From NCBI GenBank assembly GCA_030435675.1, contig CM059621.1, positions 13,020,001 to 13,084,000 of the forward strand: DNA of 64,000 nucleotides. Direction: 5' to 3'. Both the position numbers and the translations under genes were made by a program. Shown piece by piece: positions 12,171-23,154 of the stretch (the stretch's first letter is position 1; each line of letters starts with the position of its first letter). Under the pieces are notes generated by a model that was given only the letters and a program-made list of their open reading frames with translations, was not told the origin of the DNA and ran no database searches. This DNA is from Steinernema hermaphroditum. Taxonomy: Eukaryota > Nematoda > Chromadorea > Rhabditida > Steinernematidae.

Positions 12171-13274
12171 CTATGGACACTCGACGTGTTTGGACATCTT
12201 GACTTTGGCGACGTGGGAGAGCTCGTGCCCGAAGTGCTTCAGAAAGGGCCTCATGAAGGCTGTGCGGAGCTCCCGATGCCTGAATGTGAAGAAGAAGACG
12301 TTGACGACGCACTTGTTCAAGGCGATGATGTAGAAGATGACGTCGAAGGCCGCCACCCCGAAGAGGTCGAAGAGGATGAGGATGTCTGGCACGAAGAGGA
12401 GAACGAGGCCGCTGATCGAGGCCAGACCTAAACGTGATTAAAGCATGAGAATAGGCCTGAACACACCTATGGTGACGTTGAGTCTCGCGAGTCTCTGCTT
12501 CTTCACGTTGAATCGAGAGGCCACTGCAGGCTTCTTGCTACCTGCTAGGAGCTGCGAAGACAATGTCAGCCGACTACCGTACTCCCCACCTTTCGGGTTT
12601 TCCAGACAATCGGAACGTAGAGCAGGACACTGGTCCCGATGGTGATGATCCGAAAGCTGAGCAGATACGACCAGATGGGCCGATAGAAGCCGGTGCTGGT
12701 GAAGCAGAGCCCCGAGACGAGCAGAGTGGAGGACATCTGGAAGGGGAGGGCGATGAAGTAGATGGCGACGCAGTAGACGAGCTGTAGGCCTATCATGAGG
12801 AGATAGTGGCGGGTCCTGAGGGTGGCGTGCATGAGGGGACACGTCACCGCCAGAAGACGGTCCAGAGAGACAACCATCGTCATGAGACCCGTGAACTGGT
12901 AGCCGACGAAGAACATGATGTCGAAGGCGACGAAATAGCACGTCCACTGCTCTACGAGTTCGTGTTCTGAAATTTTTCCCATAAAAGAGTCCAGAGAAAT
13001 ACGCGTCTTACCTAACCCGATGTCGATCTTGTGCTTCCTCATAATGCCGGCGACGAAGAAGGCCAATGAGTGGGAGATGTCGGCCAAGCAGAGTCCTCCG
13101 AGGGCGATGATGTCCTTGGAACGGCTGAGGCGACTGACCGAGTAGATGACGAAGATGGAGGGGATGTTCACGATGAGTACGAAGGCGCCTAAACCCACGC
13201 ATCACACAGGCGCCATAGCGCGCTCTCGAACCTTCGACGATGTAGACGATCATCAAAGCGTTGAGAGGAAGCAT
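12171..13274 (-). CDS. Srsx-like seven-transmembrane chemoreceptor (2)
   Basis: Paralogue of the receptor at 2-3.3 kb with the same exon plan. The start exon (MLPLNALMIVYIVE) ends in a split Glu-Gly codon. TM1-TM2 contain LIVNIPSIFVIYSV and CLADISHSL. A Trp/Cys-rich extracellular loop precedes TM3 with GYQFTGLMTM and SLDRLLAV. TM4-TM5 follow (IALPFQMSST; LLYVPIVWKTRK), then a basic linker, TM6 (LLFVPDILILFDLF) and TM7 (IIALNKCVVNVFFF), ending with RHRELRTAF and a Lys-rich tail. Predicted length is about 310 aa. It has no obvious premature stop once the small introns are removed. It is the first member of a three-receptor run on the minus strand and sits about 350 bases downstream of the Srt-like gene. 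Confidence 0.85.
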
Positions 13275-13630
13275 GCCGCCGACCTTCTACCCTCGCGAAA
13301 CAGTCACCATCCTCCTTTAGAGACCCTAGGTCGATTGTTTTTAGCATTCATAATTTATGTTTTACGCACGACGATGTTTTCAACAATGGGAGACAAAGGA
13401 TTGAAACGTTTCATATTAATTTCACGTGGATGTTAAAAGGAGGATGTTTATCGGCACTTGAGACTCTCGAACAAGGAAACAACCATATATTGGGTTCATC
13501 CATAAAAACTGGCCAATGTCAAGGTGTGAACTATTTGAACGAACAACTTGTACCCAGTTTGTGGGAAGGAGCCCGGAACAAATAGTAGCCAAATAGTCGA
13601 TGATGCGTATATATATGCGTATAACATCGA

Positions 13631-15010
13631 TTAGATATGAGTTCGAGAAGGGTTGGCGGATGCAGTCACAACGCCAACTTTCGTGCTCTTGGATCGTGAG
13701 AAGAGGTGACTCTCTTTTCGGCACAGAACGATGGCGATGAACCTTCTTCTGATCGCCCTGAAAGTACTTTTCTGTGAGTGAACTTCAGAACAAGCCTCAC
13801 ACATTCATGACCAGATAAAGAGCCGGAGTCAACGCCCCATTCTCCAGGATCCACAGTGTGTTGATCACGATCGGAGTCCAGAAACTGTGCGGAAGAAAGC
13901 GGTCACCCCAGTGCCAGCAGCAGATGACGACGCTCGTGTAGACGAAGATGACGAAGGCCTGCACGACGAGGCGCACTTCGTGGCTCGACACGACCTTCTT
14001 GTCCTTGACAAATGATTTCTTCTGAATTCAGTTCGTTGGAATTTGGAGATGCCATGTCGGGTACCTTAACCAGGATGACTCCAGCGATGAGAACGTAGAT
14101 GAAGAAGGTAACCACCAACGCCGGGATCGTCGAGAACGTCTCCGCGTTGCTCAAAGTGTCTACGAGAGTTTCGTCGCCCTCGAGGGACCAATAGAAGTTC
14201 TCCATGCTGTACTTCATCCCCGCTTTCGAAAGGGCGTAGAAGTTGAAGAAGACGCCCCCAAAGGCCCAACACAAGCAGGCAAGAAGCTACAAGATAGGGA
14301 TGATGCTGTACACGAGACTGTCCATTTAGATCCTCCAAAAGGTGCTTCAAAGATACTGTCAGAATGGCTGCCGCATGTTCCCAGTCAAAAATCAAGGCAG
14401 TCCCTTAACGGCTATGAAAAGGCTATGAAAGACCATAATAATGAGGCAACACAGAAAGGCACTGAAACGTCTTCCGGGCGCATAGTTCACTCACATTGTA
14501 CAACTTCGTCGGACTGAGGAAAGGCACAAACTTCACGCCACCGACGACCTCCAGTCGGTTCACGGCCAGGGTGAGGACCATCATGATCATGGCGATCCAG
14601 GCGGCATTCGCAAGTCCTCCGAGAATCTAGAAGGATGTTTAAGGCGTTACAGCAGTTTCCAACGCACATCTTCCAGAACGTCGCCGAAGTTCGTTCCACA
14701 GATCGCCGCAATCCCGGAGTAGAAGTGGACGACAAGCTGGAGACAGTCGACAGCCCCAAGATGAGTCATCAACTGGTACGAAGCTAGCTTACGGTACGAT
14801 TGAGTCGATAGGAAAATCTTTAAAAGGAAACTTGATTACGGCTAATTAAAGTACGCTTTGGATGCTTACGTAGATAATCACCATGTATAGAGGTAGGCAA
14901 AGCGCAGAAATCGAAGCGTAGAGGCAACCGATGAGAACGTTTGTGGCGCACATGACAGTCAGATGAGCGTCTTGTAGGCTCAGCTCCACGGAAACTCAGC
15001 TTATATGAAC
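13631..15010 (-). CDS. Srt-like seven-transmembrane chemoreceptor
   Basis: A serpentine receptor different from its Srsx-like neighbours. Visible pieces in order are TM1 (CATNVLIGCLYAS...PLYMVIIY), TM2 (LMTHLGAVDCLQLVVHFYSG), TM3 (ILGGLANAAWIAMIMMVLTLAVNRLE), then PFLSPTKLYN, a TM4/TM5 region with CWAFGGVFFNFYAL and VVTFFIYVLIAGVILV, TM6 (EVRLVVQAFVIFVYTSVVIC) and TM7 (NTLWILENGALTPALYLVMN). A 31-nt intron leads to a last exon starting KSTFRAIRRR. The MTHLGAVD, LAVNR and ALYLVMNKS motifs fit nematode Srt; Srx is the main alternative. The true start and the exon near 14340-14480 are unresolved, so the right boundary is approximate. Confidence 0.65.
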
Positions 15011-15456
15011 GCTTTTGCCCAATTGAAACCATGATGTGAGGCGGAAAAGTGCGATGAAAGGAAGAAGCTCGGTCAGGGCTGAGGAAGTGAAGCGCATGGA
15101 GACCAGAATGTGATCTCCCTGCAGAAATAATTACTGGACGGAAGTTCGGTGTGCTGGAAGATTCGAGAAGTCAAAGGTTGTCAAGGTGACGGACTTGATC
15201 CCACTAGAAGAAGACTCGAAGATGACAGTCGTCATGACACCGCTTTCCATCTTTTGGATCAGCTTTAATCTGTTCGAGGACCAGGGCGAGACGAGACTTT
15301 TCGCCCTCGAAACTTGGAGAGATGAGCCATTACCAACTTCAGTTTTTCGTCGGGCAACTCAAAAACAACCCAAGTTCTTGGGTGCACAGCTCGAAGAACA
15401 GTGAACACTGTATAGGAACCAGCATCATGTACATGGAAATGAAGATGAGCTATGTA

Positions 15457-16602
15457 TCAAGAAACCCAGGAACCGAGTCGGTTCTGCTTCCAGCAGCAGA
15501 TCGTGCGCCTCAGGGTGTCCCGCAACGCTCTGTGCTTGGTGGTGTAGACGAGGAGGTTGAAGACGCCCTTGAAGAGATTGATCGAGTAGGTGAAGACGTG
15601 GAACGACTGCCTCAGGCCGAAGAGGTCGAACACGATGATCGCGTCAGGAATCAGAACGAAAAGCAGCGCCGCCAGGGACGTGAGACCTGAAAGTGCACCG
15701 ATAGGACACCGCTTAAGATGTCGCGACCTTTACCTATCGTAATCGAGAGACGCGCCATTTGACGATGCGATCCTACGTTCATCGATTTATCTGACAGAAT
15801 CTAGGGTGCAGAGTCGGTGGATGAAGTACGGTAGCGTCATCGTACCTGATAGACCTTCCAGACCACAGGAATATAGAGTATGATGCTCAGGGTTACGGTA
15901 GCGAATCTCAACAGTCGCAAGCTTTTCATGAGAGCGGGGTTGAGGGTCGTGGTGGCGAAGCAGAAGGCGCTGACCGGGTCTTGGACATGGAGGTGGAGGG
16001 GGATGGCGGCGACGTAGGTGCCCGTGCCAAACGAGAAGACAGCTGGAACGTTGGACGAGGTGGTTGGTTTTGGGAGCGCCGGACTGACCGGTGACTATCA
16101 GGTAGCCCTGGTATCGACCGTATCTCACGTAGAGGAGAGGGAAGAAGACGGCTACGAATCTCTCCAACGAGACGGCGAGGGTCATGAGGCCAATGGTTTG
16201 GTAGCAGAAGGCGAACATAAACACGTAGGGCGAGAAGTAGCACACGCTGACTGGGAGCGTCGCGTTCTCTGAATGAGGAGATGGTACTTGACCAGGGAGA
16301 TCCAGGAAGGTTGCGCCAAAATAGCCACGTTCTCCTTCGACAATCACACTCACCAGGTCTCGTGGAAACCATGCGTTCGATGCCAGATCCCGCGTTGGCG
16401 ACAGCGAGGACGGCGTCGGCGACAAGAAGGCCGCCGACGAGGACGAGTTCGATCGAGGAGCGAAGGTGCCGCGCAAAATAGATGACAAGGATCACCGGGA
16501 TCGTCGCTGAGGAGATCGTGCATCCTTAAAAGCACCTCGATTACGATAACTTCATCTGAACACACCTAAAATGGCGGTCAGGAGGATGTCGAAGGACGCC
16601 AT
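15457..16602 (-). CDS. Srsx-like seven-transmembrane chemoreceptor (3)
   Basis: A more divergent member of the Srsx-like set. The start exon (MASFDILLTAIL) ends in a split Gly codon, as in its relatives. TM1-TM2 have VILVIYFARHLRSS and LLVADAVLAVAN. TM3 contains FCYQTIGLMTLAVSLERFVAV, where the usual SLDR is SLER. TM5 ends IILYIPVVWK, and a basic linker (SHRQMARLSITIG) leads to TM6 (LLFVLIPDAIIVFDLFGL) and TM7 (FKGVFNLLVYTT), then KHRALRDTLRR. The TM7 LNKC motif is replaced by INLFKG. Predicted length is about 300 aa. It lies about 450 bases upstream of the Srt-like gene on the same strand. Splice joins were inferred by eye. Confidence 0.78.
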
Positions 16603-17489
16603 CGGGCAGGGCTCTGGAGCGAGATCGCTGGTGGCCTATCACGGACATCAATTATTAATCGCCATCCATGTGGAGATCGGCAGCAATTGCTAGAGAAAGC
16701 GAGATACAATGAGGTCAACTGCGAGGGAAACATCGAGGGGTGCAATTAAAAGAACGTAAACAGTGATTTGCGAGACAAATGGAAAGCAGTCATTAGCTGA
16801 CTCCAGAGGTGAACAAAGACCGAAAGCAGTTCGAACCGGGTGGAAGTCGAGCAGGTGTTGTAGGAGGAATGCCGTTTCGAGACGTTCTATTTAAAAATGG
16901 CAACGTTGGACAGGTGCATTCCAAGTGGGTTTGCATAAATGGGCCTTTTTATAAATTGCACAAGTACACAAGAATCGACCTTTCCGATTCCCGGAAGTTC
17001 ATTCACAGTTCATGCACTCTAATCTCGCTTTTCGCAGATGTTCGAACAAAGTGAAAAGTTTGAAGCTGAATTACAGTATAACTCGGACACAGATTCCATT
17101 CACAGAAGTCGAGCTCCCTTTCCTGTTTCTTACTTAACACAGTAGAGAGCTTGAGAAATGGAACTTTTCGTGGAAGTCCCACTAGACATCCGTGCATTTC
17201 ATATCGTTTTCACGTTAGGACATACCATAAAACCTTGTCCAGTAACATTTAAATGATCATTAAAATGCAGCTGCCTTACATACAACGCTCACGAACTTTC
17301 ATTATACATCCCTCCACCAGTGATGTCGTATTATTCGTTCAAGGCTGCATGATCCATTAACACAGAAAATTAGATTACTTAATTAAAAGCGCCCTCAAAT
17401 CACTCTTAACCCGCTTGCAGACAACATACGTTACAATTTAATTATTACAGTAAATATTTTAATACATAAAATGATAAAAATTGTGACTT
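16603..17489. other. Intergenic, AT-rich toward the right
   Basis: No supported gene. A roughly 80-codon plus frame at 16809 lacks any motif. Bases 17200-17500 are AT-rich and form the 3' flank of the F-box-like gene. Confidence 0.5.
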
Positions 17490-18530
17490 CTATTGATCTC
17501 CAGCAGCGACTTCCGGTCGCTCAGTTCTAAAAAACATATTTGTTGGTTATTTGAAAGTAAATCCAGATACTTACATCTGTTTTACATGATGATTTATGTT
17601 GAGCTTCAAGAAATGTGGGAACTTCTTCTTAAAAGCTACCGAGAGAAAAGTGATCCAACTTGGATCCTTTGATAGTTTACGCATCTGCTCGTCGTAGGCT
17701 TTCAGATTTGCGAACTTCGACGCTGGAACACCGAAATCTGCGATGACGTCGTCGATAGTTTTACAGTGAACAAATCTAAAAAAACTGTACAACATCAATA
17801 TGAATTCGAGCAACATGCCTGGGTTCGGTCTTGAAGAGGTACTCCACGTTCAGCGATGAAATGACGAGACGCTCTAAGCGCGGGCAGAGATCAGCCAGTC
17901 GATTGATGTCCGCCCAATCGACGATACCTTCAGGAAGTGCAAAATGCGTCACATTGCTGAACGCATCAATTGCATCTGCCGGAAGCTTCTAAATGGCAGA
18001 TGACCAGCAATAAAATCGCCAGATATCAAAACGAACCGGTGCAAAGTTCCCGTTCACATCAGGTTTCTCCGAATTGTCCTTGATATAATCGTAAAGAGTC
18101 TCTATGACCTTCGCCCGCATAGGAGAGAAATCCATGCCTCGAATGTTTCCAATTCGCGTCTCCAGGAGCACTCGCATCAAGAGTAGGCACCAGGACTCAG
18201 AAGCGTAGTATTGCCCACCGACAGGGTCGAGCTCTGCAGCCAAATCAAGAAGACTGAAATAGTTGATACTGTTGCGAAAGTCCTTATACCCCTGAAATGA
18301 AAAACAAAAATGTAAATGGAAAGGATGAAAGCGCAACTTACGGCATGTAGGAGTCGGGACACCGAAGAAAGGCGAAGCTGATCTCTCTGAGTTGAAAACA
18401 TCATCGCATACGCAAGCACGCTAGGTGGAATCGTATCTATTTCATCGTGTTCCACAGCAGCCTCCGCGTCCGAAGATAGGTTCTCCAAATCGGCGCTAGC
18501 AACGTTCATCCGCTCTTCTTGGGGCGCCAT
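17490..18530 (-). CDS. F-box-like protein of unknown target
   Basis: Spliced length is about 290 aa. Near residue 30 the segment IPPSVLAYAMMF followed by LRLSSVSRLLHA resembles an F-box (Pro, Val/Leu pattern, then Val-Ser-Arg), which would bind Skp1 and recruit substrates for ubiquitination. The remainder, including WCLLLMRVLL, LERLVISSLNVEYLF and KTIDDVIADFGVP, matches nothing I recognise and would be the substrate-binding part. Introns are 43-50 nt. One, at about 17773-17815, reads in frame only with a GC donor (AG|GCATGT) and a TTTTTTTAG acceptor. The last exon after a GTAAGTAT donor adds 12-13 residues and ends at 17490; without it the protein stops at 17571. The F-box call is by weak motif only. 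Confidence 0.6.
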
Positions 18531-19113
18531 CGTTTTCGGCCGATTCTGATCAGCTCCACTGCATGGAATGAGCGATCAGCAGAAACGGTCTCATGTCTGC
18601 AGTCTGCTTGCACTAATGCCGTCTGGATGTGTTTTTGCAGACTCCAATAATGTCTCTCTGGGAATCACAGGTTCTCCTGCGAGGAATGCGCCTGATTAAG
18701 AGGAGTTTTGAGTTTTGGAGATTTGTTTGCTAGCAGAGTGGTGTTCTTCGCGGTTGCTGTTTTTTGCTGGAGAGTTGTTGCCTTCTTTTGTGCCGTATTG
18801 TTGGCTGGTGCTTAACGGTGTTGGACTTGAACAGGGTCTTTTCGCATTTTGCAAATCTTCTTTTTCGTCTTTTACATCTTGGCTGTCAGGCTAGTCTTTT
18901 CGGGTTTAGTACTTTACGTTATAGCTGCTCTTTGCGTGCCTAGTTCGAGTTATTTCTTAAGCTGTTCTAAACTGCTCAAACAGAAGACTCTACTAAGTAC
19001 GAGTCTCCTGCTCCTTTTACTGTCCTGTTATTCTTGTTAAGCGCGCTTTCGTAGCTTCGTGAATTCTGCTCTGTTTCCGTCTGTTTTTACGCTCATAATT
19101 TCAGGTTGGCGCA
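18531..19113. other. T-rich intergenic or 5' leader region
   Basis: The plus strand is T-rich (for example CTTCTTTTTCG and CTGTTTTTTGC runs). A 63-codon hydrophobic frame (18849-19040) is probably a by-product of this bias. A TTTCAG site at 19099-19104, ten bases before the next ATG, looks like a splice or trans-splice acceptor. Confidence 0.45.
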
Positions 19114-19347
19114 ATGGGCCGCAAGCGAAAGCTTCCGACATTCATTCCGATCACCACAACGCCCTACGAGCGAATGGCCAGTCGGGTGGCGCTCCGCGAG
19201 ATAAGGATTAGCGTCCTGGATGAAGAAATTCTGGAACTGCAAAGGTTCCTGCTAGAGAAGAAGATTGAACGCTTACGCAGGGACATCAAGATCGCTGCAC
19301 TGCAGCATCAGGTCGAAACACTTCAGGGCAGTCCAAAATGCAGTTAA
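19114..19347 (+). CDS. Small basic coiled-coil protein, unknown
   Basis: A single 77-aa frame starting MGRKRK, a basic patch that could be nuclear-localising. From about residue 26 it is rich in Leu/Ile/Glu/Lys/Arg with heptad-like spacing (LDEEILELQRFLLEKKIERL), so most of it should be a helix or coiled coil. An AG acceptor lies just upstream of the ATG, consistent with cis or SL trans-splicing. I recognise no family. It could be a small nuclear adaptor or the last exon of a larger gene. Confidence 0.5.
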   Translation: MGRKRKLPTFIPITTTPYERMASRVALREIRISVLDEEILELQRFLLEKKIERLRRDIKIAALQHQVETLQGSPKCS

Positions 19348-19580
19348 ATAACTGATCTGTGTTGTATTTCTTGTGTTTCTCGCCTATAAAGTGGACTGTT
19401 CGTTTTTTAATAGAGTTTGAAAGAGTTGCTTTTATAGTTTTTTCTTTGGTTACCTTGACGTCTGTGTGGACCGGACCATATATTCGGGGTTAGCTGATAT
19501 ATTATTACTTACATAAACCGACACAAATATAACTACATAATAAATACTGCGGAGTTAAAAAGGAGAAGATCACAGATATT

Positions 19581-21138
19581 CTATGCGCCGTCGTAAACCG
19601 CTTGACTGTCTTCCCATTCGTAGAAGAATTGCCCACTGTACTCCTGTTCCGTTTGATTTTCGAATTGGTATCCCATGAAGTAACCACCAGCCATGTTTTG
19701 CGGAGCATCAGCCTCGGTTTCTTCATTCATTGAGTATGCGGGATCATATGTGTTCTCGTATCCAGTGGCAGTGTAGGAATACAGCACAGGCTGTTCCGCA
19801 GAAGTTGCATACGCGACGAATTGTGGTGGAGGATCTGAAAATGGCAGATTGGTGATATATTTTCCATTGGTGTGAACTTACCGTTGGAAACATACTGATC
19901 AAACGGGGCATAGTTGTAATAGTTGACTGACAAGTTTTCCGCGTTTATTGGCTGTTGCTGCATCGCAGTAGGAACTTGCTGGTCGTTTGCAACTACGGGG
20001 TTGTACTTGATGTCAGGATAACCGACGAGAGGAACAGATTCCGGTCCGGAGCGGCGCTTCTTCAACGGGGGCAACAGACCAACATCTGTGTAACGCTCAT
20101 AGTGGTAAGGGTTCACACAGACCTTAAAGTGGACAGTTCCGTGTCAGGAGCAATTTCACTAAACCTACCATTTGAGAGTCCGATCCTTTCCACTTACAGT
20201 CATTCACGGTGAAGAACGCATCGCGACCACTTTCCGGAAATCGAAAGATGCGGACGTACGTTTCCTCTGGACGACATTTGCGGCGACCGATCTGTACAAA
20301 AGGGAATGTTATGTGCTCATCACTAGGTCGTGATCAACCTGCATGCGTCCGTCGCGGGTTTTGGGGAAAGTAACGCAAGGAGTATGAGGCGACTGCTGGT
20401 TCAAGGCCAATCGAATGTTATCCAGCATGGTCGGATGGCCGCGAAGTCGCTTGAGCAGTGCGTTGATAGCTTTTCTCTCAAAATCACCAACGATGACCTA
20501 AACAAAAAGAGCACACGGTTAGCCCTATATAGCTTCAGGTTAACTCACTTTACTGAATTTAGAAACCTCGTCGTACAGCATCGACGTAGATGCCCGACGA
20601 CCGCTGCGACGAGGCGGTGAAGCAGATGACTCACGCGCCAACTCATCGCGAATTACGAAGGAAACGAAATCCTGCGTAGGGAAAGCCGGCGTTACAGGAA
20701 AAGCGACTGAAGGTTCCGAAGACGTCGAGGACGCCGTTAATTCAGCAGTCGATGTATTTTCAAACCATTCATTGGATTCGGACTTGTTGAGAACGACTGC
20801 GTTTCCGCTCTGCATCTTGCTTTCGGCCGGGCTGACTGAAGTACGCAAAGGAGCGAAGTGATCGGCAGACCAACTTCGACCGGGTGAACGCACAGTGAGT
20901 GATAGCGGTTGTGGACGTTTGGACGCTAACACGTCTGCTAGACGATACCTGAAAATAGACTGTACTTTACGAACGGGAAACTGTTTCGGGGAAACGGAAA
21001 CGGGGAAACGGCGGTGATATAAGAACATCAAAAGAAAACTTGAAATCGCTGAGAAACAGTTTGGAGTAACCTCCCTGGGACCGTCTGCGCAACAATCACG
21101 TCTAACGTCTGTTTCATCTTCCCAGAGACTGTAGACAT
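19581..21138 (-). CDS. MH1-domain (SMAD-type) transcription factor lacking MH2
   Basis: Spliced length is about 410 aa. An N-terminal Ser/Pro-rich region is followed by an MH1 domain: FERKAINALLKRLRGH, LDNIRLAL, CVTFPKTRDGRMQ, TYVRIFRFPES, NDCKW and the SMAD signature VCVNPYHYERY. The four expected zinc ligands (three Cys and the His of NPYHY) are all present. SMAD MH1 domains bind GTCT/GC-rich DNA, and the hairpin region here is divergent (GRRKCRPEE). After MH1 come a basic LKKRRSG patch and a Gln/Asn/Tyr-rich acidic tail to the stop; no MH2 domain is seen, so receptor phosphorylation and trimerisation are not expected. The closest types are SMAD4/DAF-3. The start exon (MSTVSGKMKQ) is inferred from a good in-frame join. 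Confidence 0.8.
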
Positions 21139-21255
21139 CGATGTACTGTGTTTATCGTAGCAAGAGCGCGACCAAATGTCTATGGTAAAGTTCGTCTAAT
21201 CGCGATTTCAAATGTTTGTCTATTGTGTTTCCCTTTTGTCCTTTCGCTCTCAACG

Positions 21256-21486
21256 GCCCTTGGTCGTTGTTGAGACATTTGAGTCCCAGACGCAGAGCTC
21301 CGACGAAACGGTAACATTTCAAATACTTTTTGTGACTAAAACCTAGGAGTGGAGCAGATAAATCACCAATGTTCATAAAGGTTTGCAAATGTTACCGCTT
21401 CGTTGGAGCTCTGACTCAAATGTCTGCGACTCAAATGTCCGGGACTCATGTGTCGGGATTCAAATGTCTCAACAACCCCTTGGTCT
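21256..21486. repeat. Imperfect inverted repeat with tandem 15-mers
   Basis: The left arm at 21256-21324 (TTGTTGAGACATTTGAGTCC, then GAGCTC, then ACGGTAACATTT) is the reverse complement of the right arm at 21385-21486. The right arm holds about four tandem copies of a 15-mer with core GACTCAAATGTC. It lies 90 bases upstream of the SR protein gene and resembles a MITE-like or foldback element. Confidence 0.75.
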
Positions 21487-21572
21487 TGTCGAAGGACAAG
21501 ACGTCAGATGATTCGTAACGCATGATTGCAATTGTACACGCCGCATTAATTTGGTAATTCGTTTTCAGAAGA

Positions 21573-22775
21573 ATGGAAGTCGAAGCGGATGCGGAGTGCC
21601 GCGTTCTCCAGGTCAGCAACGTTTCCCCGTATGCAACCGAGAAGGAATGCCGTAATTTGTTTGAATTCTTCGGAAAAATCGATAAATTGGCAATGTATCC
21701 GTCGGCATACAGAAGTCCGGATGTGGACACGCCAAAGATCGTTTATGTGATGTTTGAAAGTGAAGAATCTGTGCACGTAGCGCAGCATTTGACGGAAACG
21801 ACTTTCATGGATAGACCTCTTGTGTGTGTGCCTGCAGGATGCAACCGAATTCCTGATGAACAAACTGCACTGGGGATAGAAGTACCACCCGCGGAAGGAG
21901 TTTCCCAGTTCTCTCCGAAGCTGCCCAGCGAATCTGTCGAAAAAAGTGGATTTCAGGTAAGCAGCGAGTTCGGAATCTGTTTTTGACACTTATTTGAGTC
22001 CAGTTGTCCGCACTCGATATGGAGTGTTGTGTACTCCAGGTCAGCAACGTTTCCCCGTACGCAACCGAGAAGGAATGCCGCAATTTGTTTGAATTCATTG
22101 GAAAAATCGATGAATTGGCAATGTATCCGTCAGCATACAGAAGCCCGAGCATGGACACGCCAAAGATCGTTTATGTGAAGTTTGAAAGTAAAGAATCTGT
22201 GCGCGTGGCGCAGCATTTGACAGAAACGACTTTCATGGATAGACCTCTTGTGTGTGTGCCTGCAGGATGCAACCAAATTCCTGATGAACAAACTGCTCTG
22301 GCGAGAGGAGTACCTCAGCCCCCTCCAACCGTCGAGAGTGATGGAAGTCAAATGGTAAGCATTGAAATTGTTTTCTCTTCACGATATATTTCAGTTCTCC
22401 CCAGCTCACCACGACAAAGACGGTTCTCCGTACATGAGTGAAAGGGAAGGCCGTAGCCGTCACGACCATCACAGAAGGAAGCGAGATCGTTCCTCGTCTC
22501 GGGAACGAAGTCATCATCGCCATCGGTCTTCTCGTGAATCGGACCGTCACCGTAGGAGACACGATCGTTCAAGCTCAGGCGACAGGGACCACCATCACAA
22601 AGATCGGAACCGTAGTGAAAAGAACCACCATCGAAGTGATCGGCGCCATGGCGAGAGGGACCGTGATCGAAGTGATCGGTACCATAGCGAGAACAACCAT
22701 CGCCGCAGCAGTAGGCACCGCTCAAGTTCTCGTGATCGTCATGACAGGAAGAAGGACCATAAGGAAAGAAATTGA
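21573..22775 (+). CDS. rsp-7: SREK1/rsp-7-like SR splicing regulator with duplicated RRM
   Basis: Three exons (21573-21956, 22004-22354, 22395-22775) join exactly in frame to 371 aa. Exon 1 and exon 2 each encode one RRM of the SREK1 (SFRS12/p54-related) type: VLQVSNVSPYAT, LFEF.GKID.LAMYP, VYV.FES, VAQHLTETTFMDRPLVCVP and IPDEQTAL. In the known family this RRM sits at the N-terminus and an RS domain follows; exon 3 is that RS domain, rich in Arg/Ser/His/Asp dipeptides. It should act in the nucleus in splice-site selection. The two RRM exons are almost identical at DNA level, implying a recent tandem duplication. Exon 2 is 351 nt, so skipping it keeps the frame. The family usually has one RRM of this type. 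Confidence 0.88.
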
Positions 22776-23154
22776 AATTTACTTTTTTGTCTTATGTTAT
22801 TTGAGTATTACCGTAAACTATACGAATTCTTTTATAATTCTGTGAGGTGGCGCTAAGGCTGGTGGTTGCTCCCCGAGGTTAACTTTTTGTGCTACTCGAT
22901 GCACTTTGAACTTTCCGGTTTCTGTGGGTTCCCTTAAAGGACAAGCTTCGAAGTCGGATTTGCATGGAGGAAACGGATAACGTGGGAAGTTCAAGCGAAC
23001 AGCGTTCCCAGCATCGTCGCGCAGATGACTCATCGAAGCGTTGTCCACCCGACAGCGGCCTCTATCGATTCCGTGGCCGCGAGGAGGAACACTCCCCATC
23101 GCCCGAAGGCATTATCCGCCGTGGCCGCGCGGAGAGGAGACGACGGCGGTGGAG
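22776..23154. other. Spacer between SR gene and F-box gene
   Basis: A 180-codon Arg-rich plus frame beginning at 22964 overlaps the F-box start in another frame and has no conserved content. It is taken as 5' leader of the F-box gene. Confidence 0.45.
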
